A stretch of DNA of 44,718 nt from Planctomycetota bacterium (GTDB taxonomy: Bacteria > Planctomycetota > MHYJ01 > WSZJ01). Positions 8,666-16,918 of the stretch are shown here, piece after piece. The translations under genes and the position numbers were made by a program. The stretch's first letter is position 1. Every line of letters begins with the position of its first letter. The notes beneath the pieces were generated by a model. The model was given only the letters and a program-made list of their open reading frames with translations, made no database searches and was not told the DNA's origin. Location of the stretch: positions 1 to 44,718 of the forward strand of contig JACPRD010000047.1 in assembly GCA_016190145.1 (NCBI GenBank), read 5' to 3'.

Positions 8666-9192
8666 CACAGGCGGGGAAGCGAGAGTTTCCGGAAGGCGGC
8701 GAGCCACTCGAGGGATTCCGGCCGGCGGAAATCCGGGTAGGTCCACGGAAGCGGCTGGAAGGCGCCGCTGCGGAACAGGAGGGTGATCTCGGCCCAGATG
8801 CCGCCGCCGATCCAGACGCGGTGGCCCGCGCGTTTTGTCGAGGCGAGCGTCAGGTTGTTCGCGTCGACGAAGCCGGGGTCGATATTGACGGGCCGGGGGA
8901 CGGGCGCGCCGGCCGCGAGCCGGGCTTCGAGCGCGATCGCGCGGGATTTCAGGGAAGCGAGCTGGTCCACGCCCGCAGGTTGCTCGAAGCCCAGGAACTG
9001 GCGCATGAGTCCGGGGCCCATTTCGGGTTCGTAGTACGAAGATTCCGTCCAGGGCCGGGGCGCGCTCGCGAGCGCGACGGGACCCCACTCGGCCTCGAGG
9101 AGTGCGCGGGCGGACTCCAGGCGGTCGGGATGGCCCGCCAGCAGTCCGGTCATGAGAGCCGCGCGCGGAGGATAGGGGCTAGGTGAGGTCAT
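8665..9192 (-). CDS. DUF4416 family protein
   Basis: The 175 residues match DUF4416 from end to end: an early GLLAGHPDRLESARALLEAEWGP-type segment, YYEPEMGPGLMRQFLGFEQ, ASLKSRAIALE, VNIDPGFVDANNLTLASTK, IWAEITLLFRSGAF and WTYPDFRRPESL near the end. The biochemical function of the family is not established. Its start overlaps the end of flgM by 14 bp and no separate RBS is seen, so it is probably translated by coupling to flgM. Confidence 0.88.
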   Translation of the reverse strand: MTSPSPYPPRAALMTGLLAGHPDRLESARALLEAEWGPVALASAPRPWTESSYYEPEMGPGLMRQFLGFEQPAGVDQLASLKSRAIALEARLAAGAPVPRPVNIDPGFVDANNLTLASTKRAGHRVWIGGGIWAEITLLFRSGAFQPLPWTYPDFRRPESLEWLAAFRKLSLPRL

Positions 9193-9442
9193 CGAGGAGC
9201 TTATCGAGCACCTCGACGAGTTTGTTCTCCACGTCGTAGGTGCCGTCCCCGATGGCCCGCCGGAGCGCGGCGACCGTCTCCGCGCGGACGTCGGGAACCT
9301 GGCGCAACTGATCGCGGAACCTGGCCCTGGGCGAGATTTCGACGCGGTCGCTCGGGTTCGCCTGCGGTTCTGCGGGCGATTCCGGGATAGGCGCGTGGTT
9401 GGGTCGGATCGGAAAGAGGGAATCGATCCGGTTGATTTCCAT
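9179..9442 (-). CDS. flgM: Anti-sigma-28 factor FlgM
   Basis: The 87-residue protein ends in the FlgM signature: DRVEISPRARF, then VPDVRAETVAALRRAIGDG followed by TYDVENKLVEVLDKLLDDL. FlgM binds and holds the flagellar sigma factor FliA until the hook is complete and FlgM is exported. The first 35 residues are Pro-rich and disordered, typical for the family. CAGGAG precedes the ATG at 9442. No other flagellar gene is in the window; only DUF4416 follows, overlapping it. Presence of flgM implies a flagellated or recently flagellated lineage. Confidence 0.92.
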   Translation of the reverse strand: MEINRIDSLFPIRPNHAPIPESPAEPQANPSDRVEISPRARFRDQLRQVPDVRAETVAALRRAIGDGTYDVENKLVEVLDKLLDDLT

Positions 9443-9517
9443 GTGTGTGGGGGCTCCTGGAAAAGAGGGAGAGGGTACTTGGGATATCGGGAAGTGCAGC
9501 CGGAAACTGAAGCTTCA

Positions 9518-9530
9518 TTTCATAATGAAA
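9518..9530. promoter_or_regulatory. AT-rich palindrome upstream of flgM
   Basis: TTTCATAATGAAA is a perfect inverted repeat in a short AT-rich stretch (about 9510-9545) that stands out in this GC-rich DNA, 76 bp upstream of flgM. It could be a regulator site or part of the flgM promoter. No sigma-28 consensus is evident. In the rest of the 300-bp gap (9443-9742) I see only the repeat and promoter listed next. Confidence 0.3.
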
Positions 9531-9605
9531 TATATGTCATTCTGAAAGGTGCATGCCGCAGATCCTCAACCCCCCTCATAACGCTGAAGTCCCTCCCGCC
9601 CCAGA

Positions 9606-9657
9606 TGGCGCGCGAAGCGCGCCGCTTATGGCTTCTAGCTTGTGGCTTATGGCTCCC
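9606..9657. repeat. GCTTATG heptamer repeat with GCGCGC hairpin, copy 1
   Basis: A GC-only hairpin (GGCGCGC, loop GAA, GCGCGCC; 9607-9623) is followed by heptamers GCTTATG, GCTTCTA, GCTTGTG, GCTTATG. The stretch from 9606 matches 43186 onward exactly for 29 nt, including the hairpin. Only one arm is present here; the copy at 43063-43240 has both. Confidence 0.8.
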
Positions 9658-9676
9658 TTCTACCTCACCTCACTGT

Positions 9677-9705
9677 TTGACCACTCCCCCCCTCTCCCCT
9701 AGAAT
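9677..9705 (+). promoter_or_regulatory. Sigma70-type promoter TTGACC-N17-TAGAAT
   Basis: TTGACC (9677-9682) and TAGAAT (9700-9705) are exactly 17 bp apart, separated by a pyrimidine-only C-rich spacer. This is the best promoter in the window and would drive the secreted-protein pair that follows, with a leader of about 30 nt. Confidence 0.65.
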
Positions 9706-9742
9706 CCTCTTCATTCTCGCCCTCCTGGGGGATCATCGACGC

Positions 9743-11758
9743 ATGCGCTTCCTCGCCGCCACGCTCCTCGCCCTCTGCTCGCTCTCCGCTTCCGCCGAAG
9801 ACACCGTCATCCTCATCAACCAGAGCGAGGTCACGGGCCGCATCGTCTCGGATGACGGCAGCCAGATCGTGGTCGACATCGCCGACCCTGCGGGCCGGCT
9901 CACGATCAACTACGAAGATATCGCCACCATCAACGGACTCTCCGCGGAACGCCTGCGGAGCTACCGCCGGGAATCGGATCTTGCCGAGACCGCCTTCGGC
10001 ACGCGCGGCATCGCCAGCCCGCGAGGCATCAGGAAGGAAACCCGCGGCATCACGAGCTACATCGAGCGGGTCACGATGGAGCCGATGACCGGAAGCGACC
10101 TCGCGGCGCTCGCCAGCGCCCTCGCGAAGTTCCGCCTGGCGCCCGCGGGATGGAACGCCTCCATCGGAATCCCGTCCTGGATCGCCGCCCGCCGCTCCGC
10201 CTCATGGGACGCCGACGAAGCCACGCTCCGGCTGATCGTCCCCGGCCTGAACGAAGCCAGCGGCACCGAACCGTTCTGGATCGCCGCCGGCCGCAAGGCC
10301 GAGTCGTACCCCATTGCGCGCGAAGTCGGGCGCGGAGCCCTTCATCATATGATGGGCCTCGGCGACCGCCGCGCGGTCCTGCGCGGCTGGGACGACCGCT
10401 CGCTCGCGTTCGCCGCGACCGAGACGGGGCTCGCCGCCGCGATCGCCCTCGACGCCATCCTCGAACCCGCCGGCCTGACCTCGAACCAGGGCGACTCCGC
10501 GCTGGCCCTCATCGCGATCTCCGGCGCCGGACGGGAATCCGCCTCCGCCCCCGAGTTCCTCCGCGCCTGGCGCGACTTCTCCGAAACCGAGGGCGCGCGC
10601 TTCTTTCGCGCCGCCAGGCTCGCCGGCGGCTGGCGCCTCGCGCTCCGCGTGCTCGAGGACATCCCCGTCTCCACCGAGCAGATCCTCCACCCCGAACGCT
10701 ACTTCGCCGACCGCGACTTCCCCACCGCCGTTTCGCTTCCCAGCCCCGCCATCCCCGACGGCGCCGGCTCGCTCGGGTTCGTCCGCTCCGGCAGCCTCGG
10801 AGAGTGGTTCACGTACCGGTCGCTTCTCAACGCCGGCGGCGAAGGCCGCGGCCTCGACGAGGTCACCGCCCGCCGCGCCGCCGCGGGCTGGGACGGCGAC
10901 GCCTGGGTGGTCCTCGCGCCCCCCGCGGGCGAGCCCGCCCTGATCTGGTTCACCGTCTGGGACACCCCGCAGGACGCGCAGGAATTTGCGGAAGCGGCGG
11001 CCGACGCGGCGCTGCTCCGCTCGGAGCGCGGCAAGAAGCAGGCGGAAGGCGGACGCATCCGGCTCGACACGTCGCACGGCTACGGACTCATCGAAACGCG
11101 CGCGCGCGAAGTCGTCGTGGTCGAGGCCGTGGCCTCGCCCGACGTCGCGGGCGCTTTCGCGGAAGCGGCCTGGCGGGACGCGGTGCGCGCCGAGGAGAGG
11201 GGAATGGCGACGGTGTCGTGCAGCCTCGAGGCGCTGGCGGCGGCGGGCGGGAAGGACGCGCTCGCCGAGGGCTGGCCGAACGAGCAGCCGAAGGCCGATC
11301 CGATCTCCGGCACCGTCGAAACGGACCCCGCGACGAAGGCGCGCGTCTTCGCCGCTGCCGGGGCGTTCCAGGTCGCGATCCCGGACGGCTGGGAGCACAA
11401 GGCCGAACCCACCGCCCTCACCCTGACCACGAAATCGCCGGAAGGCACCGCGACCGTCACGTTCACGTTCCACCGCCTCCCCGTCAGCGCGCACCCGGCC
11501 CTCGTCTTCGCGCGCGCCTGGAACCTCTCCTGCCCGAAAGCCGACGGCACCATGCTCCCCTGGGCCGCCAGAACCGCCGACGGCCGCGGCTGGTTCCAGT
11601 TCGCCCCCCGCAACAGCGAAAAACGCGTCCACCTCGCGTGGGCCGTCTCCGGCAACCGCCTCATCCGCATGGAGGCCGTCGCCCCCCTCTCCGGCCCCTC
11701 CGAGGACGCCCGCCGCCAGCTGCAGGAAGCCCTCGCGAGCGTCCGCTTCCTCAGGTGA
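9743..11758 (+). CDS. Secreted paralogue of the HExxH peptidase, motif lost
   Basis: The protein has 671 residues from the ATG at 9743; the longer frame upstream runs through the repeat and promoter. A signal peptide (MRFLAATLLALCSLSASA) leads to a small beta domain (EVTGRIVSDDGSQIVVDIA, YEDIATINGL). The rest aligns with the next gene: PVSTEQILHPERYF, AAAGWDGDAWVVLA and WFTVWDTPQDAQEFAE parallel that gene's STEQILHPEKYL, AAAGWDGDRFAVYM and WFSTWDTEGDAGEFAK. Where the neighbour has HELTHALQDQHF, this protein has VGRGALHHMMGLGD, so the zinc-peptidase motif is gone. It is likely a non-catalytic partner or binding protein. Confidence 0.8.
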   Translation: MRFLAATLLALCSLSASAEDTVILINQSEVTGRIVSDDGSQIVVDIADPAGRLTINYEDIATINGLSAERLRSYRRESDLAETAFGTRGIASPRGIRKETRGITSYIERVTMEPMTGSDLAALASALAKFRLAPAGWNASIGIPSWIAARRSASWDADEATLRLIVPGLNEASGTEPFWIAAGRKAESYPIAREVGRGALHHMMGLGDRRAVLRGWDDRSLAFAATETGLAAAIALDAILEPAGLTSNQGDSALALIAISGAGRESASAPEFLRAWRDFSETEGARFFRAARLAGGWRLALRVLEDIPVSTEQILHPERYFADRDFPTAVSLPSPAIPDGAGSLGFVRSGSLGEWFTYRSLLNAGGEGRGLDEVTARRAAAGWDGDAWVVLAPPAGEPALIWFTVWDTPQDAQEFAEAAADAALLRSERGKKQAEGGRIRLDTSHGYGLIETRAREVVVVEAVASPDVAGAFAEAAWRDAVRAEERGMATVSCSLEALAAAGGKDALAEGWPNEQPKADPISGTVETDPATKARVFAAAGAFQVAIPDGWEHKAEPTALTLTTKSPEGTATVTFTFHRLPVSAHPALVFARAWNLSCPKADGTMLPWAARTADGRGWFQFAPRNSEKRVHLAWAVSGNRLIRMEAVAPLSGPSEDARRQLQEALASVRFLR

Positions 11759-11775
11759 ATACGGAGCCCACTTCC

Positions 11776-13530
11776 ATGAAATCCCTCGCCGCCGCCGCCC
11801 TCACCCTCGCCCTCGCCGCGCTTCCCGCCCGGGCCCAGGAGGAATCCCTGAAAGACGGGGACGTGAAGGACCTCCAGAAGATCGTAGAGGGGATCCGCAC
11901 GCTCAAGTTCAAGAATCCGGTGAAGGTAGGCGTGCAGGACGAGAAGGACCTGAAGGCGATGGTGCGGAAGTCCTTCGACGAGGAGTTTCCCGAGGCGAAG
12001 GCGCGGAAAGTCGAAGCGGCGTACAAGAAGCTGGGCGTCATCCCGAAGGACATGAACCTGCGCGAGTTCATGATCGAGCTGCTCGCGGATTCGATCGGCG
12101 GGTACTACGACCCGAAGACGAAGCAGCTCTACCTGATCCGCCGGACGGGCGGCGGGAACAACCAGCTGAACGAGACGATGAAGCAGATGTACGGCATGGA
12201 CTGGGACACCATGGCGACCATCCACGAGCTCACGCACGCCCTTCAGGACCAGCACTTCGACCTCCAGTCCATCCCCACCGACATGGAGGGCAACGACGAC
12301 CTCGTGACGGCGATGCAGTGCCTGTTCGAGGGCGAGGCGAACTACGTGATGTACGAGAACGTGTTCGCGAAGCGCGGGACCAGCCTGCGCACGCTTCCGA
12401 GCCTGCGGATGTTCCTCGCGGGGGGCGTGAGCGGGTCGCCGAAGATGAACGCGGCGCCGGAGATTCTGAAACGCGGGCTGGCGTTTCCGTACATGGAGGG
12501 GATGGTATTCGTGCACGCGGTGCTGAAGAAAGGCGCGGCGTGGGAGACGGTGGAGGAGATGTACACGAAGTTGCCGCTGTCGACGGAGCAGATCCTTCAT
12601 CCGGAGAAGTACCTGGAGAAGGACTATCCGCAGGAGGTGAAGCTGCCGGACCTGGGGGCGGTGCTGGGGAAGGGGTGGGAGCGTGTGGAGGAGAACGCGC
12701 TGGGGGAGTTGAACATCCAGATCGTGCTGGGCGAGTTCATCAGCCGGAAGAAATCGGCGAAGACGATCAACGCGGCGGCGGCGGGGTGGGACGGCGACCG
12801 GTTCGCGGTGTACATGAAGGGTGACGAGGCCGTGCTGGTGTGGTTTTCGACGTGGGACACGGAGGGCGACGCCGGGGAGTTCGCGAAGCAGGCGGTTCGG
12901 GCGCTGAAGAAGAAGCTGGGCGCGGAGGGCGCGGCGGACGGCGACGCGCGCACGGCGTGGGACGGGGGGTCATCGGTCGAGCGGCACGGCCGGGACGTGC
13001 TCTGGATCGAGACGGCGGGGAAGGCGGCCGGAAAGGTGAGTTCGACGGTCTGGGCGGGGGTCGAACTGAAGGAGCTGACGAAGATCGAGCGCAAGCCGAA
13101 AAAGGACGCCAACGCGATGGCGGAGAACGAGGTGTTCGCGCTTCGGAAGGCGCCGCGCGGGGTGAACTGGAAGGTAGTGGAGGACGGGACGAGCGTGACG
13201 GTGACGTGGAAGGGGATGGACGGAGCGGCGACGTTCCGGTGCGTGTCGAAGAAGGGGCGCGAGAAGGAGGAGGTTCTGGAGGAGGCGCTGGCCGCGGCGA
13301 AGGGCGAGCTGGAGGGGGGAAAGCGCCGGTCCTGGACGCTGGAGTCGCTCGAAGCGCCGGCGGGGGCTCTCACGGGAAAATCCGGGGATCTCGGCGACGT
13401 GAAGGTGGGAATCGTGGTGCTGGCGGCGAAGAAGAAGTACGTGATCGCGCGGCTGGCGTGCTCGAAGAAGGACTGGGAGAAGGCCTCGGCGGTCTTCGAA
13501 AAACTGCTGGCGGGATACGAACCGAAGTAA
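11776..13530 (+). CDS. Secreted zinc-peptidase-like protein (HELTH)
   Basis: The protein has 584 residues from the ATG at 11776 (GGAG 9 bp upstream), 17 bp after its paralogue. MKSLAAAALTLALAALPARA is a signal peptide. TMATIHELTHALQDQHFDLQ carries the HExxH zinc motif at residues 150-154, and a downstream FEGEAN (184-189) offers the third, Glu-type ligand, so it looks like a gluzincin metallopeptidase. The STEQILHPEKY block and the C-terminal beta-rich region are shared with the gene before it. A periplasmic or extracellular location is expected. The substrate is unknown and no named family was recognised beyond the motif. Confidence 0.8.
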   Translation: MKSLAAAALTLALAALPARAQEESLKDGDVKDLQKIVEGIRTLKFKNPVKVGVQDEKDLKAMVRKSFDEEFPEAKARKVEAAYKKLGVIPKDMNLREFMIELLADSIGGYYDPKTKQLYLIRRTGGGNNQLNETMKQMYGMDWDTMATIHELTHALQDQHFDLQSIPTDMEGNDDLVTAMQCLFEGEANYVMYENVFAKRGTSLRTLPSLRMFLAGGVSGSPKMNAAPEILKRGLAFPYMEGMVFVHAVLKKGAAWETVEEMYTKLPLSTEQILHPEKYLEKDYPQEVKLPDLGAVLGKGWERVEENALGELNIQIVLGEFISRKKSAKTINAAAAGWDGDRFAVYMKGDEAVLVWFSTWDTEGDAGEFAKQAVRALKKKLGAEGAADGDARTAWDGGSSVERHGRDVLWIETAGKAAGKVSSTVWAGVELKELTKIERKPKKDANAMAENEVFALRKAPRGVNWKVVEDGTSVTVTWKGMDGAATFRCVSKKGREKEEVLEEALAAAKGELEGGKRRSWTLESLEAPAGALTGKSGDLGDVKVGIVVLAAKKKYVIARLACSKKDWEKASAVFEKLLAGYEPK

Positions 13531-13537
13531 GGCGGGC

Positions 13538-14251
13538 CTACTTGTCTTCCACGACGGGTCTTCCGATCCCGTGCTCCAGCTCGAGCGCCTTGGTGCGATA
13601 GATCAGGAACGCGATCAGGAAGATGACGGTCGTGAGCGCGAGGCCGCACGTGAGGGCGGCGAGGATGACGCGCTGGTTCTGAAGGGCGCGCACCTGGTCC
13701 TTGAGCACGCGGAGTTTCATGTCTCCCTCGCCGCCGGCCCTGGCGCGGGCGACGGCTTCGCGGATGGGGACCGGCACTGCGGGGGGCGTCTCCGCCGGCG
13801 ACTTCGCGGGCGCAGGCCTCTCCGCCTCCGCGACCGCGGCGACTTTCGGCGCCTCGGTGGCGCGTTTCGGGGCTTCCGTCCTGACGACCATCGGCGAGTG
13901 CCCGGTGATTCCGACGGCGAGCACCGCGGCGGGGACTTCCGCTTTTGCGGGCGCGGCGGCCTCGGCCTCGTCGCTTTCGTACGTCACCAGGATCTTCCCG
14001 AACCGGACCTGGTCGCCGGACTTCAGGAGCTCCTTTTTGACTTCCTTCTCGTTGATCCGCGTTCCGTTGCGGCTGTCCAGGTCCTCGATCCAGTAGCCGT
14101 CGGGCTTCTGCTCGAGGCGCGCGTGCGTGGCGGAGATGCTGTGATCGTCGATGACGACGGCGGCTCGGTGCGAGCGTCCGACGACGGAAGTGCCTGAGAA
14201 TGCGAAGATCTCGATGTTGCCGTTGTCGTGCTTGCGGACAAAGCGGGGCAC
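13538..14251 (-). CDS. FHA-domain, C-terminally membrane-anchored protein
   Basis: The protein has 237 residues from the GTG at 14251, which follows AAGGAGG; the longer frame is translated CCAGTKG repeat. Residues 1-85 form an FHA phosphothreonine-binding domain with VVGRSH (24-28), DDHSISATHARLE and DLDSRNGTRI (58-67). An Ala/Pro/Glu linker (90-185) leads to a membrane helix near 203-226 (VILAALTCGLALTTVIFLIA). The FHA head should face the cytoplasm and read Thr phosphorylation, possibly by a kinase such as the one at 20481. It is convergent with the peptidase gene, 7 bp apart. Confidence 0.87.
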   Translation of the reverse strand: MPRFVRKHDNGNIEIFAFSGTSVVGRSHRAAVVIDDHSISATHARLEQKPDGYWIEDLDSRNGTRINEKEVKKELLKSGDQVRFGKILVTYESDEAEAAAPAKAEVPAAVLAVGITGHSPMVVRTEAPKRATEAPKVAAVAEAERPAPAKSPAETPPAVPVPIREAVARARAGGEGDMKLRVLKDQVRALQNQRVILAALTCGLALTTVIFLIAFLIYRTKALELEHGIGRPVVEDK

Positions 14252-14314
14252 GGTGTCCTCCTTGGGATCGGGTAAGGATATCAAACAGGGGCTGAGATTT
14301 CCCGAGATGGAGGG

Positions 14315-14465
14315 GCCAGTGACCAGTGACCAGTTGCCAGTGGCCAGTGGCCGCTGGCAACTGGCCGCTGGCAACTGGCCACTGGCAACTGGCCACTGGC
14401 AACTGGCCACTGGCAACTGGCCACTGGCCACTGGCAACTGGCAACCGGCAACTGGCAACCGGTCA
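14315..14465. repeat. CCAGTKG heptamer inverted repeat, long copy
   Basis: About five CCAGTGA/CCAGTGG units point one way (14315-14350). They are followed directly by sixteen uninterrupted complementary heptamers of the forms CTGGCAA and CTGGCCA (14354-14465), many of them alternating. It fills the divergent gap between the FHA gene and the prenyltransferase-repeat gene. It is the longest regular tract inside the window. Confidence 0.9.
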
Positions 14466-14532
14466 CCACCCGCAACCGTTTTTCCCCCGATTGCGCTACA
14501 ATCTCCCCGGGAGGGCCATAAGGAGATTGGCC

Positions 14533-15594
14533 ATGAGGACGATCGCGATCCTCCTCCTGTCGGCCGTCGCGGCCGCCGCGCAGGACTCTGCTCCCGCGCC
14601 TTCCGGTTCGGTCCAGCCCGCCGACCTCCCCTCGGCCGCCGGCCGCAAGGCCGCCAAGGACGGCAGCGCCTGGCTGCTCAAGGCCCAGCACGGTGACGGC
14701 TGGTGGGGCGAAGAGCCCGGCATGCCGCCCGACGTCGCGTGCACGGCCATGTCCGGCCTCGCGATCCTCTCCGCCGGCGAGACGGCGCGCGAGGGCAAGG
14801 CGCGCGCGGCGGTCGACAAGGCGACGGTCTGGGTCGCGGGCCAGGCCCGCAAGACGCGCCGCGGCTGGTCGATCCAGACGAGACCGTCCAGCCTCACGAG
14901 CTACCTCGGCGGCCGCATCCACGATTACCTGGCCTGCGCCTTCCTCGCGGAGTCCTGCGGGATGCTCCCCGACCTGTCGCAGGACGAGGACGTCCGCTCC
15001 GGCCTGCGCGCCCTCATCGACCGCATCGAAAAAGCCCAGCTCGAGGACGGCTCCTGGAACGACGGCGTCGAACCGCTCGACACCACCGCCATCGCCTACG
15101 TCGCCCTCCGCGCCGCGCACAACGCCGGGTTCTCCGTGCGCCGCGCCTCCCTGGAGAAGACAGTGGACTACGTCGAGAAACGCTTCGATACCGCCCGCGG
15201 CGTCCTCAGCGACCCCCGCTACGGCGATCAGGAACGCTTCACCAGTACCGCCGGCGCCCTCCGCGTGCTCATGGGCCTCGGCCGCGAAACCGGCGAGCCC
15301 GCCAGACTCGGCATCGCCATCCTCCGCCGCCGCCCCTTCGGACGCGACTACGGCGACCTCGTGAGCGGCGAAGATTTCTTCGGCGGCGTCCTCGGCGCCC
15401 ACGCCATGGCGCTCGAGGAAGGCGAGGCCTGGACGGAAGTCTTCGGCAAAATGGAGCGCGTTCTCGCCAAATGCCAGAACGCCGACGGCTCCTGGACCGG
15501 CCACCACTGCATCTCGGCGCGCGTGTTCTGCACCGCGTGCGCCGTCGTGACCCTCGAAGCCCCCTTCCGCTTCCTGCCCATGCAGCAACTCTAG
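14533..15594 (+). CDS. Secreted prenyltransferase/squalene-cyclase repeat protein
   Basis: The protein has 353 residues from the ATG at 14533 (AAGGAG upstream). A signal peptide MRTIAILLLSAVAAAAQ precedes alpha-barrel repeats of the prenyltransferase/squalene oxidase type: AWLLKAQHGDGWWGE, DGSWNDGVEPLDTTAIAYVAL, VLSDPRYGDQERFTSTAGAL and CQNADGSWTGHHCISARVF. It is half the length of true squalene-hopene cyclases and lacks the DxDDTA motif, so it is not a classical cyclase. It is more likely a secreted (alpha/alpha)6 barrel of unknown ligand. A TACAAT box at 14497 may be its -10. The next gene is a paralogue 43 bp downstream. Confidence 0.82.
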   Translation: MRTIAILLLSAVAAAAQDSAPAPSGSVQPADLPSAAGRKAAKDGSAWLLKAQHGDGWWGEEPGMPPDVACTAMSGLAILSAGETAREGKARAAVDKATVWVAGQARKTRRGWSIQTRPSSLTSYLGGRIHDYLACAFLAESCGMLPDLSQDEDVRSGLRALIDRIEKAQLEDGSWNDGVEPLDTTAIAYVALRAAHNAGFSVRRASLEKTVDYVEKRFDTARGVLSDPRYGDQERFTSTAGALRVLMGLGRETGEPARLGIAILRRRPFGRDYGDLVSGEDFFGGVLGAHAMALEEGEAWTEVFGKMERVLAKCQNADGSWTGHHCISARVFCTACAVVTLEAPFRFLPMQQL

Positions 15595-15637
15595 GAAGCG
15601 CCGGAGGGCGGCAGCCGGTATCCTGCGCCCTTCCCCC

Positions 15638-16645
15638 ATGCGACGCTTCCCCGCCCTCCTGCCCTTTCTCTTCCTCGGCTGCGCCTCCGATCCCGGACCT
15701 GCGCCGCCGCCGGCGCGCGACGTCGCGCGCATCCCGGCGGCGCTCGACCGCGGCACCGCCTGGCTCGCCGCACGCCAGCACGAGGACGGGAGCTGGCGCA
15801 GCGAGACCTACGGGCTGCTGCGAAGCGGCCAGTCGCTGACGCCGTTCGTGGCGCGCGCGCTTCGCGCGGCGGACGCGCACGGCCCGGCGGGGCGCGGACT
15901 CGCCTGGGTCCGCGCGAATCTCGCCGCCGACGGCTCGCTCGGCACGGCGGGCGAACTCGCCGACTACCCCGGCTACGCGACGAGCCTCGCCCTCGTCCTC
16001 GAAGCCGACCTCCCCGCGTCGCGCCGGTACCTCGCGCGCTGCCAGTTCCTGCGCGAGGGCGACCCCGAGCACGGCGGGTTCGCGTTCAGCGCGCGTGCCG
16101 CCGAGAACGCCACGCCGCCCCACGTCACCGAAATGTCCCGGATGGCCTGGGCCGCCGAAGCCCTGGGAGCCTTCTCCGGCGCCCCCGCCGCCGTCGCGTG
16201 GGTCTCGCGCTGCCAGGCGGAAGACGGCGGGTTCTTCTTCACCCCCGCCCAGGAGGCGAACAAAGCGGGTCCATCGACCTCCTATGGAAGCGCCACCTGC
16301 GACGGCATCCGGGCGCTCCGGCGGCTCGGCGTGGGGCGCGACGACCCCCGCGTGCAGCGGGCGCTCGCCTGGCTGCGGGCGCGCGAAGCGTACGGCGAGA
16401 ACCCGGGTTTCACGGGCGAGGCGCGGCACTGGGAGCGCGGAATCTACTACTACTATCTCGCGGCGCTCGCGGAGACCTACCAGGACCTGGGCGGCCCCGC
16501 AGGCTGGCGCGACCGCATCGCCGACGAACTCATCGGGAAGCAGCGCGGGGACGGCTCCTGGTCGAACGCGCAGCCCGACATGAAAGAGGACGACCCGCTG
16601 ATCGCCACCTCGTTCGCGGTCGAAGCGCTGTCCCGCTGTCGGTGA
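15638..16645 (+). CDS. Prenyltransferase-repeat lipoprotein
   Basis: The protein has 335 residues. MRRFPALLPFLFLGC is a lipoprotein signal with the anchored Cys at 15. Repeats like those of the upstream gene follow: GTAWLAARQHEDGSWR, AWVRANLAADGSLGT, CQAEDGGFFFTPAQEANKA, GIYYYYLAALAETYQDLGG and KQRGDGSWSN, the last near the C-terminus. No Shine-Dalgarno sequence precedes the ATG; the gene may be translated through coupling or from a short leader. The pairing with a soluble secreted paralogue suggests that they work on the same extracytoplasmic target. Function unknown. Confidence 0.8.
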   Translation: MRRFPALLPFLFLGCASDPGPAPPPARDVARIPAALDRGTAWLAARQHEDGSWRSETYGLLRSGQSLTPFVARALRAADAHGPAGRGLAWVRANLAADGSLGTAGELADYPGYATSLALVLEADLPASRRYLARCQFLREGDPEHGGFAFSARAAENATPPHVTEMSRMAWAAEALGAFSGAPAAVAWVSRCQAEDGGFFFTPAQEANKAGPSTSYGSATCDGIRALRRLGVGRDDPRVQRALAWLRAREAYGENPGFTGEARHWERGIYYYYLAALAETYQDLGGPAGWRDRIADELIGKQRGDGSWSNAQPDMKEDDPLIATSFAVEALSRCR

Positions 16646-16693
16646 GGAAACACGGTGGACGGGATTGCGGTCGCGGCCGGCTTCGACCGCGGT

Positions 16694-16875
16694 TCGTTCC
16701 TCGTTTCTCGTTACTCGTTTCTTGTTCCGCGCGAACAAACGGGTCATGGGTTCGGGGCCTCCACCCGATCGCGGCACGAAGCACGGGAGATCAATTCACG
16801 CGGGAGCCGCGGGCTCAGCACCCGATGCTTCGCGCGGAACGAGAAACGAGTAACGAGTAACGAGGAACGAAACCT
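16694..16875. repeat. TCGTTNC heptamer inverted repeat
   Basis: The left arm has five heptamers (TCGTTCC, TCGTTTC, TCGTTAC, TCGTTTC, TTGTTCC) at 16694-16728. The right arm at 16836-16873 has GGAACGA, GAAACGA, GTAACGA, GTAACGA, GGAACGA. About 107 bp of GC-rich DNA separates them. Both arms turn inward through CGCGCG. The element occupies most of the 273-bp gap between the prenyltransferase-repeat gene and the mazG end; nothing else is visible there. Confidence 0.88.
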
Positions 16876-16918
16876 CGTTCCAGAACCGTCCGCCGGTGAG
16901 CCCTGCGCGCCCGGCTAT

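Noticed and set aside
10150..13530. 1126-residue extension of the zinc peptidase
   Set aside because: The extension is an Arg/Pro-rich shadow of the gene at 9743; the ATG at 11776 has a signal peptide and RBS.
14315..14465. CRISPR array
   Set aside because: Units are 7 bp with no spacers, and no cas gene is in the window.
14281..15756. 491-residue minus-strand gene
   Set aside because: It is antisense to the prenyltransferase-repeat gene and ends in translated heptamers.
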